From Burkholderia singularis (lineage in GTDB: Bacteria > Pseudomonadota > Gammaproteobacteria > Burkholderiales > Burkholderiaceae): a stretch of 64,000 nt of DNA. How positions within the stretch are numbered: position 1 is the stretch's first letter; the number at the start of each line of letters is the position of its first letter. The translations under genes and the position numbers were made by a program. Below, piece after piece: positions 19,003-30,060 of the stretch. The stretch is from positions 57,776-121,775 of the forward strand of contig NZ_FXAN01000033.1 of assembly GCF_900176645.1 (NCBI RefSeq), read 5' to 3'. The notes under the pieces were generated by a model. That model ran no database searches. It saw only the letters and a list, made by a program, of their open reading frames with translations, and was not told the DNA's origin.

Positions 19003-21174
19003 TCAGCGAGTCGAATTGTTGGTCCCGGCGCGATCGGGCGCGGCGGCCGGTTTGGCGCGCAGCGCGGCGGCGGCCGCGTCGCGTGTTTGCACGAATTCTT
19101 TTTCGAAGTCGAAAGTCTTGCGCGCGGTGGACATTGCCATCAGCACGCTCGCGCCTCCATCCGCATCCTTGATCCAGAACCAGAGACGCCGCTCGCGCAC
19201 GTAGAACATCGCGAAAATACCGGCGACGAGCAACAGGCTGCCAACGTATACCAGATTCTTGCCGGGTGCGCGCGTGAGCTGGAACACCGATGCCTGCACC
19301 TGTTTGAACGAATCGAGTTGCAAGTAGACCGGCGCGCCGTACAGAAAACTGTCCGACAACGCGTTGATCGCATTCTGCACGAAGCGCACCGTGGGCTGCG
19401 CCTGCTGCGCGGCCGGCTCGTTCGCGCGCTCGCGGGCAATTTGCCAAACCTCCCACATCGAGCCTTCAAGCATCCGCAGCAGCAAGCCGGCGGCCTTTTC
19501 CTTCTCGTCTTTCGGCACCGAGCGGTCGATGAACGTCGCGACCGCCTGAAAGCCGCCGAGCGGATTGCCGTCCGCGCCGCGGCCGATGCTGCCGTCCGCT
19601 CCCGCGAATAGGGTCAAAACGCGCAACGCGCTGTCCTCGAGGCGTCCGCGCAGCGACGCATCTCCATTGCCGAGCGAATGCTGCGCGAAGCGGCGTGCCG
19701 CGTCGATGCGCACCGCCGGGTCCTGGAGCGCCGCCCGCAGCCGCATCCATTCGCCGACCGAATCACGGCTGTCGGCCGGAATCCGCAGATAGCGGAACGG
19801 ATCGTTCGGGCTCGCCCGCACGCCTGCGAGGAACACGCGATCGCCGCCGATTTCGACCGGCAACATGTAGTTGTTGAATTCGCGCGCCTGGCCGTCCTTG
19901 CCGCGCACCTTGTACTGAACCGACGGCCCGACGTTGTGCAGCTCGAGCGGCTTCGACGACTTCGCGCCCGAGCCGAGCCGCTCATCGAGGAGTTCCTTGA
20001 CGGATTGGCGCGTCGCGACGCCGCGCGCATCGGTCTTGCCGCTCGCGTCCGACACGTTCTCGACGTTGATCGCGCGAAAATCCGAAAATTCGACCGTATC
20101 GCCGCCGGAGCCGGGCAACGGCGTCGCATTACCGATCGTGCCCTTGAACGGAAACGTCGAGGCGCTCGCGCCTTCCATCGGATAGGCAGTCATCTCCATC
20201 AGCGAGCCGCCGTCCTGGAAGCTCGACTGGTAAATCGACACGCCCTTGTACTCGAACGGCTTGTTCACCTCGACGCGCGCGGGAATCCGCTTGCCCGTCT
20301 CGCGATCGACGACGACGATGTCGCTCGCGAAAAGCTTCGGCATCCCGGTCGAGTAATAGTCGACGATGAACTTCTCGAGTTGGATCGAAAACGGCAAATC
20401 CTGAATCAGCGAGCCGGTCGGCTGATTGAGGATCGCGGTCGACACGTACTGCCCCTCGGGCACCCATGCATAGCCGCGAAACGTCGGATTCGACTCGGAC
20501 AGCCGATGCTCGGCGCCGATCTCGCTGATCGTCGCGCTTGTATTGACGGGACTCTTGCCGAGCAGCCACATTTGAAATTTGATCGGCAGATTGCTGTCGA
20601 CGAGGCCGCCCACGCAGATCACGACGATCGCAAGATGTGCGGCAATGTAACCGAACTTCGTCAGCGCGCCGCGCTTTGCGCTGATCAGCGTCGCGTCGCC
20701 GGTCTCGCGAACGACATGCTTGTAGCCCGCCTTCGCGACGAGCGCCGCGAGCGCGGCGGCGGCGGCCGCGCGCGTGCCGCCCGAGGCGAATTCCGCTTTG
20801 TGGTGGAACGCGCGCAGGCTGCCCTCGCGAACCTTGTCTTTCCAGCTCTTCGCGTCGGCGAGCATCTTCGGCGCATTGCGGATCACGCACAGAGAAACCG
20901 ATGCGACGAGAAAAATCAGGATCAGCATGAACCACCACGCGCTGTAGACCGTGTAGAGGCTCAGCCCGCGGAAGATGTCGGCCCAGAACGGGCCGAACTG
21001 ATTGACGTAGTTCGGATACGGATCGTCCTGCGTGAGGACCGTGCCAATGATGCTCGCAATTGCGAGAATCACGAGCAATGCGATCGCAAAGCGCATCGAG
21101 CTGAGCAGCTCGATCGCGCGCTTCGCGGCGGACGGTCCCGCCGCCGATTGCATCCCCGATGTGGTAACGCTCAT
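19003..21174 (-). CDS. resB: ResB-family cytochrome c biogenesis protein
   Basis: A 723-residue ResB/Ccs1 protein. The N-terminal motif SSMRFAIALLVILAIASIIG starts a span pair, with TVYSAWWFMLILIFLVASVS next, a third span at FGYIAAHLAIVVICVGGLVD, a large periplasmic domain, and a last span near the C-terminus (KNLVYVGSLLLVAGIFAMFY). It pairs with CcsB as System II cytochrome c synthase. cytochrome c4 is encoded immediately upstream, consistent with its role. Confidence 0.92.
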   Translation of the reverse strand: MSVTTSGMQSAAGPSAAKRAIELLSSMRFAIALLVILAIASIIGTVLTQDDPYPNYVNQFGPFWADIFRGLSLYTVYSAWWFMLILIFLVASVSLCVIRNAPKMLADAKSWKDKVREGSLRAFHHKAEFASGGTRAAAAAALAALVAKAGYKHVVRETGDATLISAKRGALTKFGYIAAHLAIVVICVGGLVDSNLPIKFQMWLLGKSPVNTSATISEIGAEHRLSESNPTFRGYAWVPEGQYVSTAILNQPTGSLIQDLPFSIQLEKFIVDYYSTGMPKLFASDIVVVDRETGKRIPARVEVNKPFEYKGVSIYQSSFQDGGSLMEMTAYPMEGASASTFPFKGTIGNATPLPGSGGDTVEFSDFRAINVENVSDASGKTDARGVATRQSVKELLDERLGSGAKSSKPLELHNVGPSVQYKVRGKDGQAREFNNYMLPVEIGGDRVFLAGVRASPNDPFRYLRIPADSRDSVGEWMRLRAALQDPAVRIDAARRFAQHSLGNGDASLRGRLEDSALRVLTLFAGADGSIGRGADGNPLGGFQAVATFIDRSVPKDEKEKAAGLLLRMLEGSMWEVWQIARERANEPAAQQAQPTVRFVQNAINALSDSFLYGAPVYLQLDSFKQVQASVFQLTRAPGKNLVYVGSLLLVAGIFAMFYVRERRLWFWIKDADGGASVLMAMSTARKTFDFEKEFVQTRDAAAAALRAKPAAAPDRAGTNNSTR

Positions 21175-21193
21175 TCAAACTCCAACTCACAAC

Positions 21194-21235
21194 AAAAAAG
21201 GGCAAGGCGGCCGTTCGACGGCGCCCCACCCTTTT
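21194..21235 (-). terminator. Candidate imperfect terminator after cytochrome c4
   Basis: On the minus strand an imperfect stem (AAGGGTGGGGCGCCGT with ACGGCCGCCTTGCCCTT) is followed by TTTTGTTG. It lies between the c4 stop and the resB start, so it may let only part of transcription into resB-ccsB. Confidence 0.5.
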
Positions 21236-21299
21236 CTTGTTCTTGCGGCCACCCCACGGGCAACCGCCTCGTTCATCCGGCTTGCCAGCCGAACCCGGC

Positions 21300-21947
21300 T
21301 CAGTGCAAGCCGGCGATGTAATCGGCCACAGCCTTGAGTTCGCCATCTGTCAGCTTCAGCGCGATCTGATGCATCGGCTCGTTGTTGCGCGTGCCCTGTT
21401 GGAACGCGCTCAACTGCGCAACCGTGTATTCTGCCCACTGTCCCGACAACCGCGGATACTGGATCGGCATGCCCTGACCGGCCGGACCATGACAGCTCGC
21501 ACATGCGGGCACGCCCTTCTCCGCGATGCCGCCGCGATAGATCTTCTGCCCCAGCGCGACCGTCGCCGCATTGCGCGCCGCGCCCGGCTTCGGCTGCTGC
21601 GCGCCGTAATACGCGGCAACATTGCGTGCGTCCTGGTCGTTCAGCGCGGCCGCGAAACCGGCCATCACGGAGTTGACGCGCGCCGGCCCCTTCGCGCCCG
21701 GCTGCGTCTTGAAATCGCCCAATTGCTTGACCAGATACTCGGGATGCTGGCCGGCCAGCTTCGGAAACGAACCCGTTGCGCTGTTGCCGTCCGCACCGTG
21801 GCACGCGGCGCACACCTGTGCCGCGATCGCCTTGCCGCGGTCGAGATCCGGCTTTGCCGCATCCGCCGCTTTTGCCTCCGCCATGAAACCAACGAGCGCT
21901 GCTACTGAAAACTGAAGCACTGCCGAAAACTTGCTCAGTCGATTCAT
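21300..21947 (-). CDS. Diheme cytochrome c4
   Basis: A 215-residue exported diheme cytochrome. A signal peptide ends near residue 27 (MAEAKAADA). The two heme sites are CAACH at residues 46-50 and CASCH at 149-153, in two similar halves, each with a downstream Met (VNSVMAGFA; NEPMHQIA) as likely sixth ligand. It would donate electrons to terminal oxidases in the periplasm. The ATG at 21945-21947 has AAGGTG upstream. It lies directly before resB-ccsB, the machinery that matures it. Confidence 0.93.
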   Translation of the reverse strand: MNRLSKFSAVLQFSVAALVGFMAEAKAADAAKPDLDRGKAIAAQVCAACHGADGNSATGSFPKLAGQHPEYLVKQLGDFKTQPGAKGPARVNSVMAGFAAALNDQDARNVAAYYGAQQPKPGAARNAATVALGQKIYRGGIAEKGVPACASCHGPAGQGMPIQYPRLSGQWAEYTVAQLSAFQQGTRNNEPMHQIALKLTDGELKAVADYIAGLH

Positions 21948-22060
21948 TCGCACACCTTGTCTCTTGTGGGAATTGTGATGTTCTGCAGAAAACGACGGCG
22001 CCCAGTCTACCGTAGAAAGCGCGCGATGCGGCTTCTCGCTGGCTGCGGCAAAGGCACCGT

Positions 22061-22070
22061 ATTGTACAAT
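22061..22070. promoter_or_regulatory. Palindromic ATTGTACAAT between cytochrome c4 and ysxC
   Basis: A perfect 10-bp palindrome containing TACAAT on both strands, so it could act as back-to-back -10 elements for the divergent cytochrome c4 and ysxC genes, or as an operator half. No good -35 was found on either side. Confidence 0.3.
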
Positions 22071-22161
22071 ACCCCGATGAAAGTCCCGACGCCCATCCGG
22101 GCTAACCTCGGGGCTCCCGCCTTCACCGCGCCGCCTGGCGCCGCCCGTCGCCGTCCTTCTC

Positions 22162-22821
22162 ATGGCCTTCTTGCTCCATCAAGCCCGCTTCTTCACGACC
22201 GTCAACCATCTGCGCGATCTGCCGCCGACCGCGCAGCCGGAAGTCGCCTTCGCGGGCCGCTCCAATGCCGGCAAATCGACGGCGATCAATGTACTTTGCA
22301 ATCAGAAGCGGCTCGCTTTCGCGTCGAAGACGCCCGGACGCACGCAGCACATCAACTATTTCTCGGTCGGCCCGCAAGCCGCGCCCGTCGCCAACCTCGT
22401 CGATCTGCCAGGCTACGGCTACGCCGAAGTGCCGGGAGCTGCGAAGGCGCACTGGGAACAGCTCCTGTCGACGTATCTGCAAACCCGCTCGCAGCTTTGC
22501 GGAATGATTCTGATGATGGATTCGCGCCGGCCGCTCACCGAACTCGATCAACGGATGATCGAATGGTTCGCGCCGACCGGTAAGCCGATTCACACGCTGC
22601 TGACGAAATGCGACAAATTGACGCGGCAGGAGAGCATCAATGCGCTGCGTGCAACGCAAAAGAGCCTCGACGCTTATCGCGACGCCGGGTACGCGGGCAA
22701 GCTGAGCGTGCAGCTCTTCTCGGCGCTCAAACGCACCGGCCTCGACGACGCGCACGCACTGATCGAAAGCTGGGTGCGACCTGCAGACGCGGACGCAAAT
22801 CGCGCCAATGAAGCAAAATAA
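22162..22821 (+). CDS. ysxC: Ribosome biogenesis GTP-binding protein YsxC/EngB
   Basis: A 219-residue TRAFAC GTPase. G1 is GRSNAGKS (residues 32-39), G2 [12 protein letters not shown]3 [11 protein letters not shown]4 TKCD. It is required for 50S subunit assembly. The ATG at 22162-22164 matches the family start ([20 protein letters not shown]). It is divergent from cytochrome c4. Confidence 0.95.
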   Translation: MAFLLHQARFFTTVNHLRDLPPTAQPEVAFAGRSNAGKSTAINVLCNQKRLAFASKTPGRTQHINYFSVGPQAAPVANLVDLPGYGYAEVPGAAKAHWEQLLSTYLQTRSQLCGMILMMDSRRPLTELDQRMIEWFAPTGKPIHTLLTKCDKLTRQESINALRATQKSLDAYRDAGYAGKLSVQLFSALKRTGLDDAHALIESWVRPADADANRANEAK

Positions 22822-22889
22822 CCGCTACGCGATGCATTCCGCTCACGTCCCGAACTCGGCGGACAGCCTGCACAATTCGTGCGGCGCAT

Positions 22890-24086
<1,197 letters not shown>

Positions 24087-24135
24087 CAGGCTCGAGCGTC
24101 TGCGCGCTGCGCACCTAGCGGCGCGCTGGAATGCG

Positions 24136-24178
24136 AAAACGGCGACGCGTCGGCTCAACGAGCGTCGCCGTTTTTTAT
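24136..24178. terminator. Bidirectional terminator between hemB and dsbD
   Basis: AAAACGGCGACGC (24136-24148) pairs with GCGTCGCCGTTTT (24062+100 to 24174, i.e. 24162-24174), followed by TTATAT on the plus strand; the minus strand also ends in four T. The two flanking genes converge. Confidence 0.85.
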
Positions 24179-24304
24179 ATTCGGCTCACCATCGATCGCG
24201 CGACAAACGCGCGCACCTGCAACGGACGCAGCATCAGCCATGCTTGCGCCGCGCGACAGCTCATGGCGGCAATCGCAACGCCCGGCGCGCGCCGCGCTCG
24301 CACA

Positions 24305-26182
24305 TCAAGCAGCCGGCGACGTCGGCGGCAACGACATGCGCTCCAGACTGCGCAAAAATCGCTCGGCAGACTGATAGCCGACCACCCGCCCGCGCTCCTG
24401 CCCGCCATCGAATACGATGATGCCCGGCGGCCCGAACAGCTCGAAGCGCTTGAGTAACGCCTGGTCATCCGCGCTGTTCGCCGTGACGTCCGCGCGCACG
24501 AGGCGCATTTGCGCGAGCCGCGCCTGAACGCGCGGATCGGTGAACGTCAGATGCTCCATCTCCTTGCAGCTCACGCACCAGTCCGCGTAAAAATCGAGCA
24601 TCACGGGCTGCGCCGATGTTTTCAGAACCTCGTCGAGTTCGGCGACCGAACGTACCGGCGCGAACGCCGGCCCTTCATGCCCGGTCGCGGCAGCCGCCGA
24701 GCCGATCGGCGCACCGCGCGACGCGAGCACCGCGAGCGGGCGCAGCGGGTCGGTCGAACCGGCCGCGAGGCCGACGATGAGCGTCGCGGCCCAAATCGCG
24801 AGCGCGGCCCCCAGTCCGCGCCCCAAACGCCGCCACACCGAAGATCCGCCCGCATGCGGCGTAAACAGGCCCAGCGCGGCCGCGGCAATCAGCAGCCACA
24901 ACGCGGCAAGACCGAGACGCGCCGCGCCATTGAGCACCGGCCAGACGATCCACAACGCCGCGGCAAGCAGCACGACGCCGAAGAACACTTTGACACCGTC
25001 CATCCACGCACCCGCGCGGGGCAGCAGCGTACCGGCGCCGACGCCGATCACGAGCAACGGCACGCCGAGGCCAAGCCCCATCGAGAAGAGTGCCGCGCCG
25101 CCAAGAAACGCGTTGCCGGTATGCGCGATGAACGCGAGCACCGCGAACAGCGGCGCGGTCATGCATGCGCCGACGACGAGCGCCGACAGCGCGCCCATCG
25201 TCGCGACCGCCATGAAGCGCCCGCCCGAGCGGCGGCCGGACGCTTGTGCGGCGCCGTCCTGCCAACGCTGAGGCAACGCGATATCGATACCGCCGATCAG
25301 CAACAGCGCGAAAACGCTCAGCAGCAGCGCGAATGCGCCGAGCACCCACGGATTCTGCAGCCACGCGCCGAGACTTTGCCCGACGAGCGCCGCCGCGACA
25401 CCGAGCGCGGTATAGACTAGCGCCATGCCGATCACATAAGTCAGCGACAGCGAAAACGCGCGCGCGCGCGTCACCCGCACGCCTTCGCCGACGATGATCG
25501 CCGACAGGATCGGAATCATCGGGTACGAGCACGGCAGCAGACTCAACACCATCCCGGCAACGAAATAAAGCGCGACGATCGTCAGGAATCCATGCCCCTC
25601 GAGCAGCGAGCGCGTATAGTCGGCGCTCGTCACGCGCTCATACCAACTCCCGCCATCCGCGCTTGCGCCGGCAGCAAGCGATGCGGCCGCAGTCGGGCCG
25701 GCAGCCGCGCCCCCAAGCGCCGCGCCTTCGATCCGCGCGACATGCACGGCGGGCGGATAGCAGATGCCTTCGTCCGCGCATCCTTGCGACGTCACCGCAA
25801 GCTCGAACGGCCCCGACGCCTGCTTGACCGGCACGTGAATCGTCAGATCGCCGCGATAGGTTTCGACCTCCTTCTGGAACGTCTGGTCGAACTTCACGTG
25901 ACCAGCCGGCATCTGCGCTTCGCCGAGCGTAGCCGTGCCGCCTTTTACCTCGAACCCGAAACGCTCGCGATACAGGTAATAGCCGTCGGCGATCTTGAAA
26001 TGCACGTCCACTTGCCCCGGCGCCTCGCTCGTGCTGAATTTGAAGGCGACCGCGGGATCGAGAAAATCATCGGCGGCGCGCGTCGCAAGCGGCGCGCCGA
26101 ACAGCATGCCGAACCACGCCACGACGGCAAGCCATCCATGAATACGGGAGCGCAGGGTGTTAAGCGAAGAACGATTAAACAT
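24305..26182 (-). CDS. dsbD: Thiol:disulfide interchange protein DsbD
   Basis: A 625-residue DsbD with all three parts: a signal peptide and N-terminal periplasmic domain with the Cys pair in SQGCADEGICYPPAVH; an eight-span membrane domain with cysteines in LLPCSYPMIPIL and GACMTAPLFAVLAF; and a C-terminal thioredoxin domain with CVSC in DFYADWCVSCKEMEHL. It carries reducing power from cytoplasmic thioredoxin to periplasmic DsbC and cytochrome c maturation. The ATG at 26180-26182 overlaps the 3' end of cutA by 8 bp. Confidence 0.95.
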   Translation of the reverse strand: MFNRSSLNTLRSRIHGWLAVVAWFGMLFGAPLATRAADDFLDPAVAFKFSTSEAPGQVDVHFKIADGYYLYRERFGFEVKGGTATLGEAQMPAGHVKFDQTFQKEVETYRGDLTIHVPVKQASGPFELAVTSQGCADEGICYPPAVHVARIEGAALGGAAAGPTAAASLAAGASADGGSWYERVTSADYTRSLLEGHGFLTIVALYFVAGMVLSLLPCSYPMIPILSAIIVGEGVRVTRARAFSLSLTYVIGMALVYTALGVAAALVGQSLGAWLQNPWVLGAFALLLSVFALLLIGGIDIALPQRWQDGAAQASGRRSGGRFMAVATMGALSALVVGACMTAPLFAVLAFIAHTGNAFLGGAALFSMGLGLGVPLLVIGVGAGTLLPRAGAWMDGVKVFFGVVLLAAALWIVWPVLNGAARLGLAALWLLIAAAALGLFTPHAGGSSVWRRLGRGLGAALAIWAATLIVGLAAGSTDPLRPLAVLASRGAPIGSAAAATGHEGPAFAPVRSVAELDEVLKTSAQPVMLDFYADWCVSCKEMEHLTFTDPRVQARLAQMRLVRADVTANSADDQALLKRFELFGPPGIIVFDGGQERGRVVGYQSAERFLRSLERMSLPPTSPAA

Positions 26183-26501
26183 GAAATAGCCGCTGAGTTT
26201 CGTTGGCAACCCACTCGCCATAAGACGCGGACGCCGTTGCCTGCCAAGATACGATCTCGGGAACATCGTAAGGATGACGGGACTGAATGAAGCGCTCGAG
26301 TTCCAGCGCGCGCACGGCGCTCGTCTTGAACAGCAACTGGATTTCGTCGGCCGTCTCAACCTTGCCTTGCCAATGGTAGCGCGATCGAATCGCGCCCAGT
26401 TCGGACACGCACGCGGCAAGCCGCGCCGCCAGCGCGCCGTCCGCAAGCGCGCGGGCGACTTGCGCATCGGGCACCGTCGTCAACATCAGGACGATCACCA
26501 T
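26175..26501 (-). CDS. cutA: Divalent-cation tolerance protein CutA
   Basis: A 108-residue CutA1 protein, a ferredoxin-fold trimer that binds divalent metals. Conserved segments ARLAACVSELGAIRSRYHWQ, SRHPYDVPEIVSW and the C-terminal YGEWVANET are present. The ATG at 26499-26501 matches the family start (MVIVLMLTTVPDAQVA). cutA-dsbD overlap is a widespread arrangement (cutA upstream of dsbD/dipZ). Confidence 0.94.
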   Translation of the reverse strand: MVIVLMLTTVPDAQVARALADGALAARLAACVSELGAIRSRYHWQGKVETADEIQLLFKTSAVRALELERFIQSRHPYDVPEIVSWQATASASYGEWVANETQRLFHV

Positions 26502-26604
26502 TGGCGCCTCCGTGACTGTGTTGAAAACCTCATATCGTATCGCACGCAGCGAAAGCGCGTGAATGCCGTCTCGCGTGAATCGGTGCGCAAAACCGGCGGC
26601 CCAA

Positions 26605-26635
26605 ACAAAAAGGGCCAAGCCTTCGCTTGACCCTT
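26605..26635 (-). terminator. Intrinsic terminator at the end of the alpha operon (after rplQ)
   Basis: AAGGGTCAAGC / GCTTGGCCCTT on the minus strand (26625-26635 with 26610-26620, one G-U pair), tetraloop, followed by TTTTGTTT. Confidence 0.85.
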
Positions 26636-26657
26636 GATGCGATGTTGCCGAAACGGC

Positions 26658-27053
26658 TTATTCAGCTTCCTGAACGTTTTCCGTTTCCTCGACTTCCGGA
26701 CGATCGAGCAGTTCGACGAGCGCCATCGGTGCATTGTCGCCGACGCGGAAACCGAACTTCAGGATGCGCAGATAGCCGCCCGGACGGTTCGCGTAGCGCG
26801 GGCCCAGCACGTCGAACAGCTTCGTGACGGAATCGCGGTCGCGCAGGCGATTGAACGCGAGGCGGCGGTTCGCGAGCGACGGCTTCTTGCCGAGCGTGAT
26901 CAGCGGCTCGACGACCTTACGAAGTTCCTTTGCCTTCGGCAACGTGGTCTTGATGACTTCGTGCTCGATCAGCGAGTTGGACATGTTACGGAGCATAGCC
27001 AGGCGATGGCTGCTCGTGCGGTTCAGTTTCCGCAAACCATGACGGTGACGCAT
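26658..27053 (-). CDS. rplQ: 50S ribosomal protein L17
   Basis: A 131-residue bL17, starting [20 protein letters not shown]. The core ends near residue 117 and is followed by a short acidic tail ([12 protein letters not shown]). It lines the polypeptide exit region of the 50S subunit. It is the last gene of the alpha operon, 146 bp after rpoA. Confidence 0.97.
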   Translation of the reverse strand: MRHRHGLRKLNRTSSHRLAMLRNMSNSLIEHEVIKTTLPKAKELRKVVEPLITLGKKPSLANRRLAFNRLRDRDSVTKLFDVLGPRYANRPGGYLRILKFGFRVGDNAPMALVELLDRPEVEETENVQEAE

Positions 27054-27138
27054 TTCAGTTTCCTTGATTCAAAGTTTTGATCCAGCTCTTCTATCGCTTG
27101 GCGGCATTGCGCGCTGCACGGGCCGGTATGAAAAAAGC

Positions 27139-27171
27139 AAGATGCGGATTTTAAAGGAAAATCCGCATCTT
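27139..27171 (-). promoter_or_regulatory. Strong hairpin between rpoA and rplQ (possible partial terminator)
   Basis: A perfect 12-bp stem GATGCGGATTTT / AAAATCCGCATC (27141-27152 with 27158-27169) with a 5-base loop. On the minus strand it is followed by TTGCTTTTTTC, so it may attenuate rplQ relative to rpoA or protect the rpoA mRNA 3' end. Confidence 0.6.
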
Positions 27172-27199
27172 TGCCAGTTGCGGCAAGCGCCGCGCCTAC

Positions 27200-28177
27200 T
27201 TACTTGTCGAGACCGGCCGGCGGCCAGTTCTCAAGCTTCATGCCCAGCGTGAGACCGCGCGAAGCCAGCACTTCCTTGATCTCGTTGAGCGACTTGCGGC
27301 CGAGATTCGGCGTCTTCAGCAACTCGTTTTCGGTGCGCTGGATCAGATCGCCGATGTAATAAATATTCTCGGCCTTCAGGCAGTTCGCCGAACGCACGGT
27401 CAGCTCGAGATCGTCGACCGGACGCAGCAGGATCGGATCGATCTGCGGCGCGCGCGACGGCGCCTCGGCAGCCGTTTCCGTGCCTTCCAGCGCAGCGAAC
27501 ACCGACAACTGATCGACGAGAATGCGCGCCGATTGACGGATCGCCTCTTCCGGCGTGATCACGCCGGACGTCTCGATGTTCATCACGAGCTTGTCGAGAT
27601 CGGTACGCTGCTCGACCCGCGCGCTTTCGACGGCGTAGCTCACGCGACGAACCGGGGAGAACGACGCATCAAGCACGATACGGCCGATGATCTTCGCGGT
27701 TTCGTCGCCATAGCGGCGCACGTTGCCCGGCACATAACCGCGGCCCTTCTCGACCTTGATCTGCACGTCGAGCTTGCCGCCCTTCGACAGATGCGCGATC
27801 ACATGATTCGGGTTGATCACTTCGCAATCGTGCGCCAACTCGATGTCGCCGGCCGTCACGACGCCTTCGCCTTCCTTGCGCAGCGTCACCGTGACTTCGT
27901 CGCGGTTGTGCAGCTTGAACACCACGCCCTTCAGGTTCAGCAGCAGGTTGACGACGTCCTCTTGCACACCATCGAGCGTCGAGTACTCGTGCACGACACC
28001 AGCGATCGTCACTTCGGTCGGCGCATAGCCGATCATCGACGACAGCAGCACACGGCGGAGCGCATTGCCCAAGGTATGGCCGTAACCGCGCTCGAACGGC
28101 TCCATGACCACTTTCGCATGGTTCTCGCCCAGCGATTCCACGGCGATGATCTTGGGTTTCAACAAACTGGTTTGCAT
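27200..28177 (-). CDS. rpoA: RNA polymerase subunit alpha
   Basis: A 325-residue alpha subunit. The N-terminal assembly domain has [19 protein letters not shown] (residues about 30-48); the C-terminal domain that contacts UP elements and activators ends with [20 protein letters not shown]. It dimerises to seed core polymerase assembly. It lies in the alpha operon after rpsD. Confidence 0.98.
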   Translation of the reverse strand: MQTSLLKPKIIAVESLGENHAKVVMEPFERGYGHTLGNALRRVLLSSMIGYAPTEVTIAGVVHEYSTLDGVQEDVVNLLLNLKGVVFKLHNRDEVTVTLRKEGEGVVTAGDIELAHDCEVINPNHVIAHLSKGGKLDVQIKVEKGRGYVPGNVRRYGDETAKIIGRIVLDASFSPVRRVSYAVESARVEQRTDLDKLVMNIETSGVITPEEAIRQSARILVDQLSVFAALEGTETAAEAPSRAPQIDPILLRPVDDLELTVRSANCLKAENIYYIGDLIQRTENELLKTPNLGRKSLNEIKEVLASRGLTLGMKLENWPPAGLDK

Positions 28178-28248
28178 AGGTTTTCCTTTTCAATACCCTC
28201 GGCTCGTTACACCGATAAGGCTGACCGGTAACAACCTGAAAATGAACA

Positions 28249-28293
28249 GCCGAGGCCCTGCCTTGCTAAACGCAATCGGCAGGAAGCCTCGGC
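28249..28293 (-). promoter_or_regulatory. Nested hairpin between rpsD and rpoA
   Basis: GCCGAGGC (28249-28256) pairs with GCCTCGGC (28286-28293), and inside it CTGCC pairs with GGCAG (28258-28262 with 28278-28282). No T-run follows on the minus strand, so it looks like an mRNA processing or protein-binding structure rather than a terminator. Confidence 0.5.
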
Positions 28294-28304
28294 TCTCAAA
28301 CGGA

Positions 28305-28928
28305 TTAACGCGAATACAATTCGACGATCAGGCTTTCGTTGATGTCGCCGGCGATATCGGCGCGCTCCGGCACTTGCTTGAACGTGCCTTCAAATTTCTT
28401 CGCATCGACTGCGACCCAGCTCGGCAGACCGCCTTGCTCGGCGAGCGACAGCGCTTCGACGATACGCGCCTGCTTCTTCGCTTTTTCACGGATCGCGATC
28501 ACGTCGCCGACCTTCACTTGCTGCGACGGAACATTCGCGACGATGCCGTTGACCGTGATCGCCTTGTGGCTCACGAGCTGACGCGCTTCAGCGCGGGTCG
28601 AGCCGAAGCCCATCCGGTACACGACGTTGTCGAGACGCGATTCGAGCAATTGCAGCAGGGTTTCACCCGTGTTGCCCTTGCGGCGGTCGGCTTCAGCGAA
28701 GTAACGGCGGAACTGGCGCTCCAGCACGCCATAGATACGCTTGACCTTCTGCTTTTCACGCAGCTGCGTGCCATAGTCCGACGTGCGCGCGCCGGACGTG
28801 CGGCCATGCTGGCCCGGCTTGCTGTCGAGCTTGCACTTGTCGGCGAGCGAGCGGCGAGCGCTCTTCAGGAACAGGTCGGTGCCTTCACGGCGAGACAGCT
28901 TGGCTTTGGGGCCGATATAACGTGCCAC
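28305..28928 (-). CDS. rpsD: 30S ribosomal protein S4
   Basis: A 207-residue uS4 ([20 protein letters not shown]), with the S4 RNA-binding fold around [32 protein letters not shown]. It is a primary 16S rRNA binder; in enterobacteria it also represses its operon. It lies between rpsK and rpoA. Confidence 0.97.
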   Translation of the reverse strand: MARYIGPKAKLSRREGTDLFLKSARRSLADKCKLDSKPGQHGRTSGARTSDYGTQLREKQKVKRIYGVLERQFRRYFAEADRRKGNTGETLLQLLESRLDNVVYRMGFGSTRAEARQLVSHKAITVNGIVANVPSQQVKVGDVIAIREKAKKQARIVEALSLAEQGGLPSWVAVDAKKFEGTFKQVPERADIAGDINESLIVELYSR

Positions 28929-29089
28929 TTTGCATTCCTCTATCTATCAGTCACGCGGATTTCCATCCGCGCTAGTTCGCTCCCTTTGGGGCGAACGGTG
29001 GGCTTAGTCAATCAAATGCGCAAACTGCGCATTAAAACAGCACCGCCCGTCGGCGCAATGCGGCGACAGGCAATGCGCGGACGCATCGG

Positions 29090-29491
29090 TTAGATGCGAC
29101 GACGCTTCGGCGGACGGCAGCCGTTGTGCGGAATCGGGGTGACATCCGAAATCGCGGTGATCTTGATGCCGAGGCCATGCAGCGCACGCACTGCCGACTC
29201 ACGGCCCGGGCCGGGGCCCTTGATCCGGACTTCGAGATTCTTCACGCCGTATTCCATCGCGACACGGCCAGCCGATTCGGCTGCAACCTGTGCTGCGAAA
29301 GGCGTCGACTTGCGCGAGCCCTTGAAGCCCTGGCCGCCCGACGTCGCCCATGCCAGCGCGTTGCCCTGGCGATCGGTGATCGTGATGATCGTGTTGTTGA
29401 ACGACGCGTGAACGTGCACCACGCCTTCAGCAACGTTCTTCTTGACCTTCTTGCGAACGCGTTGCGCCGCGGAGTTGGAAGCCTTAGCCAT
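29090..29491 (-). CDS. rpsK: 30S ribosomal protein S11
   Basis: A 133-residue uS11. The [22 protein letters not shown] segment and the C-terminal [19 protein letters not shown] are diagnostic. It forms part of the 30S platform near the mRNA exit. It starts 28 bp after rpsM. Confidence 0.97.
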   Translation of the reverse strand: MAKASNSAAQRVRKKVKKNVAEGVVHVHASFNNTIITITDRQGNALAWATSGGQGFKGSRKSTPFAAQVAAESAGRVAMEYGVKNLEVRIKGPGPGRESAVRALHGLGIKITAISDVTPIPHNGCRPPKRRRI

Positions 29492-29519
29492 TACGTTTTC
29501 CTGTCTCTATCAGTGCCGC

Positions 29520-29885
29520 TTACTTCTTCAGCGCTTGCGCTGCGCGACGCGGACCCTTGCGAGTACGAGCGTTCGTGCGCGTGCGCTGGCCGCGCATCGG
29601 CAGGCCCTTGCGGTGACGAACGCCGCGGTAGCAGCCAAGATCCATCAGGCGCTTGATGTTCATCGTCACTTCACGGCGCAGATCGCCTTCGACGACAAAC
29701 TTGCCCACTTCTTCACGCAGCTTTTCGAGATCTGCGTCGGTCAGGTCCTTGACCTTCTTCGAGAATTCGACGCCAGCTGCCACGCAGATGCTGCGCGAGC
29801 GCGTGCGGCCGATACCAAAGATCGCCGTCAAGCCGATCTCGGTATGCTGGTGATTCGGGATGTTAACCCCTGCGATACGAGCCAT
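29520..29885 (-). CDS. rpsM: 30S ribosomal protein S13
   Basis: A 121-residue uS13 ([20 protein letters not shown]) with a basic tail ([15 protein letters not shown]) that contacts tRNA in the P site. It sits in the 30S head and bridges to the 50S subunit. It follows rpmJ by 38 bp. Confidence 0.97.
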   Translation of the reverse strand: MARIAGVNIPNHQHTEIGLTAIFGIGRTRSRSICVAAGVEFSKKVKDLTDADLEKLREEVGKFVVEGDLRREVTMNIKRLMDLGCYRGVRHRKGLPMRGQRTRTNARTRKGPRRAAQALKK

Positions 29886-29923
29886 TGTTTTTCCTCAAAC
29901 AAAAAGCGCAAACAAACGCGCAG

Positions 29924-30040
29924 TCAGCCTTGGCGCTGCTTGTGACGCGGATCCGAGCTGCAGATCACGCGAACCACGCCTTTGCGCTTGATGATCTTGC
30001 AATTGCGGCAAATGCGCTTAACCGATGCCATCACTTTCAT
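29924..30040 (-). CDS. rpmJ: 50S ribosomal protein L36 (zinc-binding form)
   Basis: A 38-residue bL36, [20 protein letters not shown] then [18 protein letters not shown]. The zinc ribbon ligands C11, C14, C27 and H33 are intact, so this is the zinc (C+) paralogue. It lies between infA and rpsM. Too short to appear in most gene scans, but position and sequence are unambiguous. Confidence 0.96.
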
Positions 30041-30060
30041 GATATTACCCTTTTTACAAA

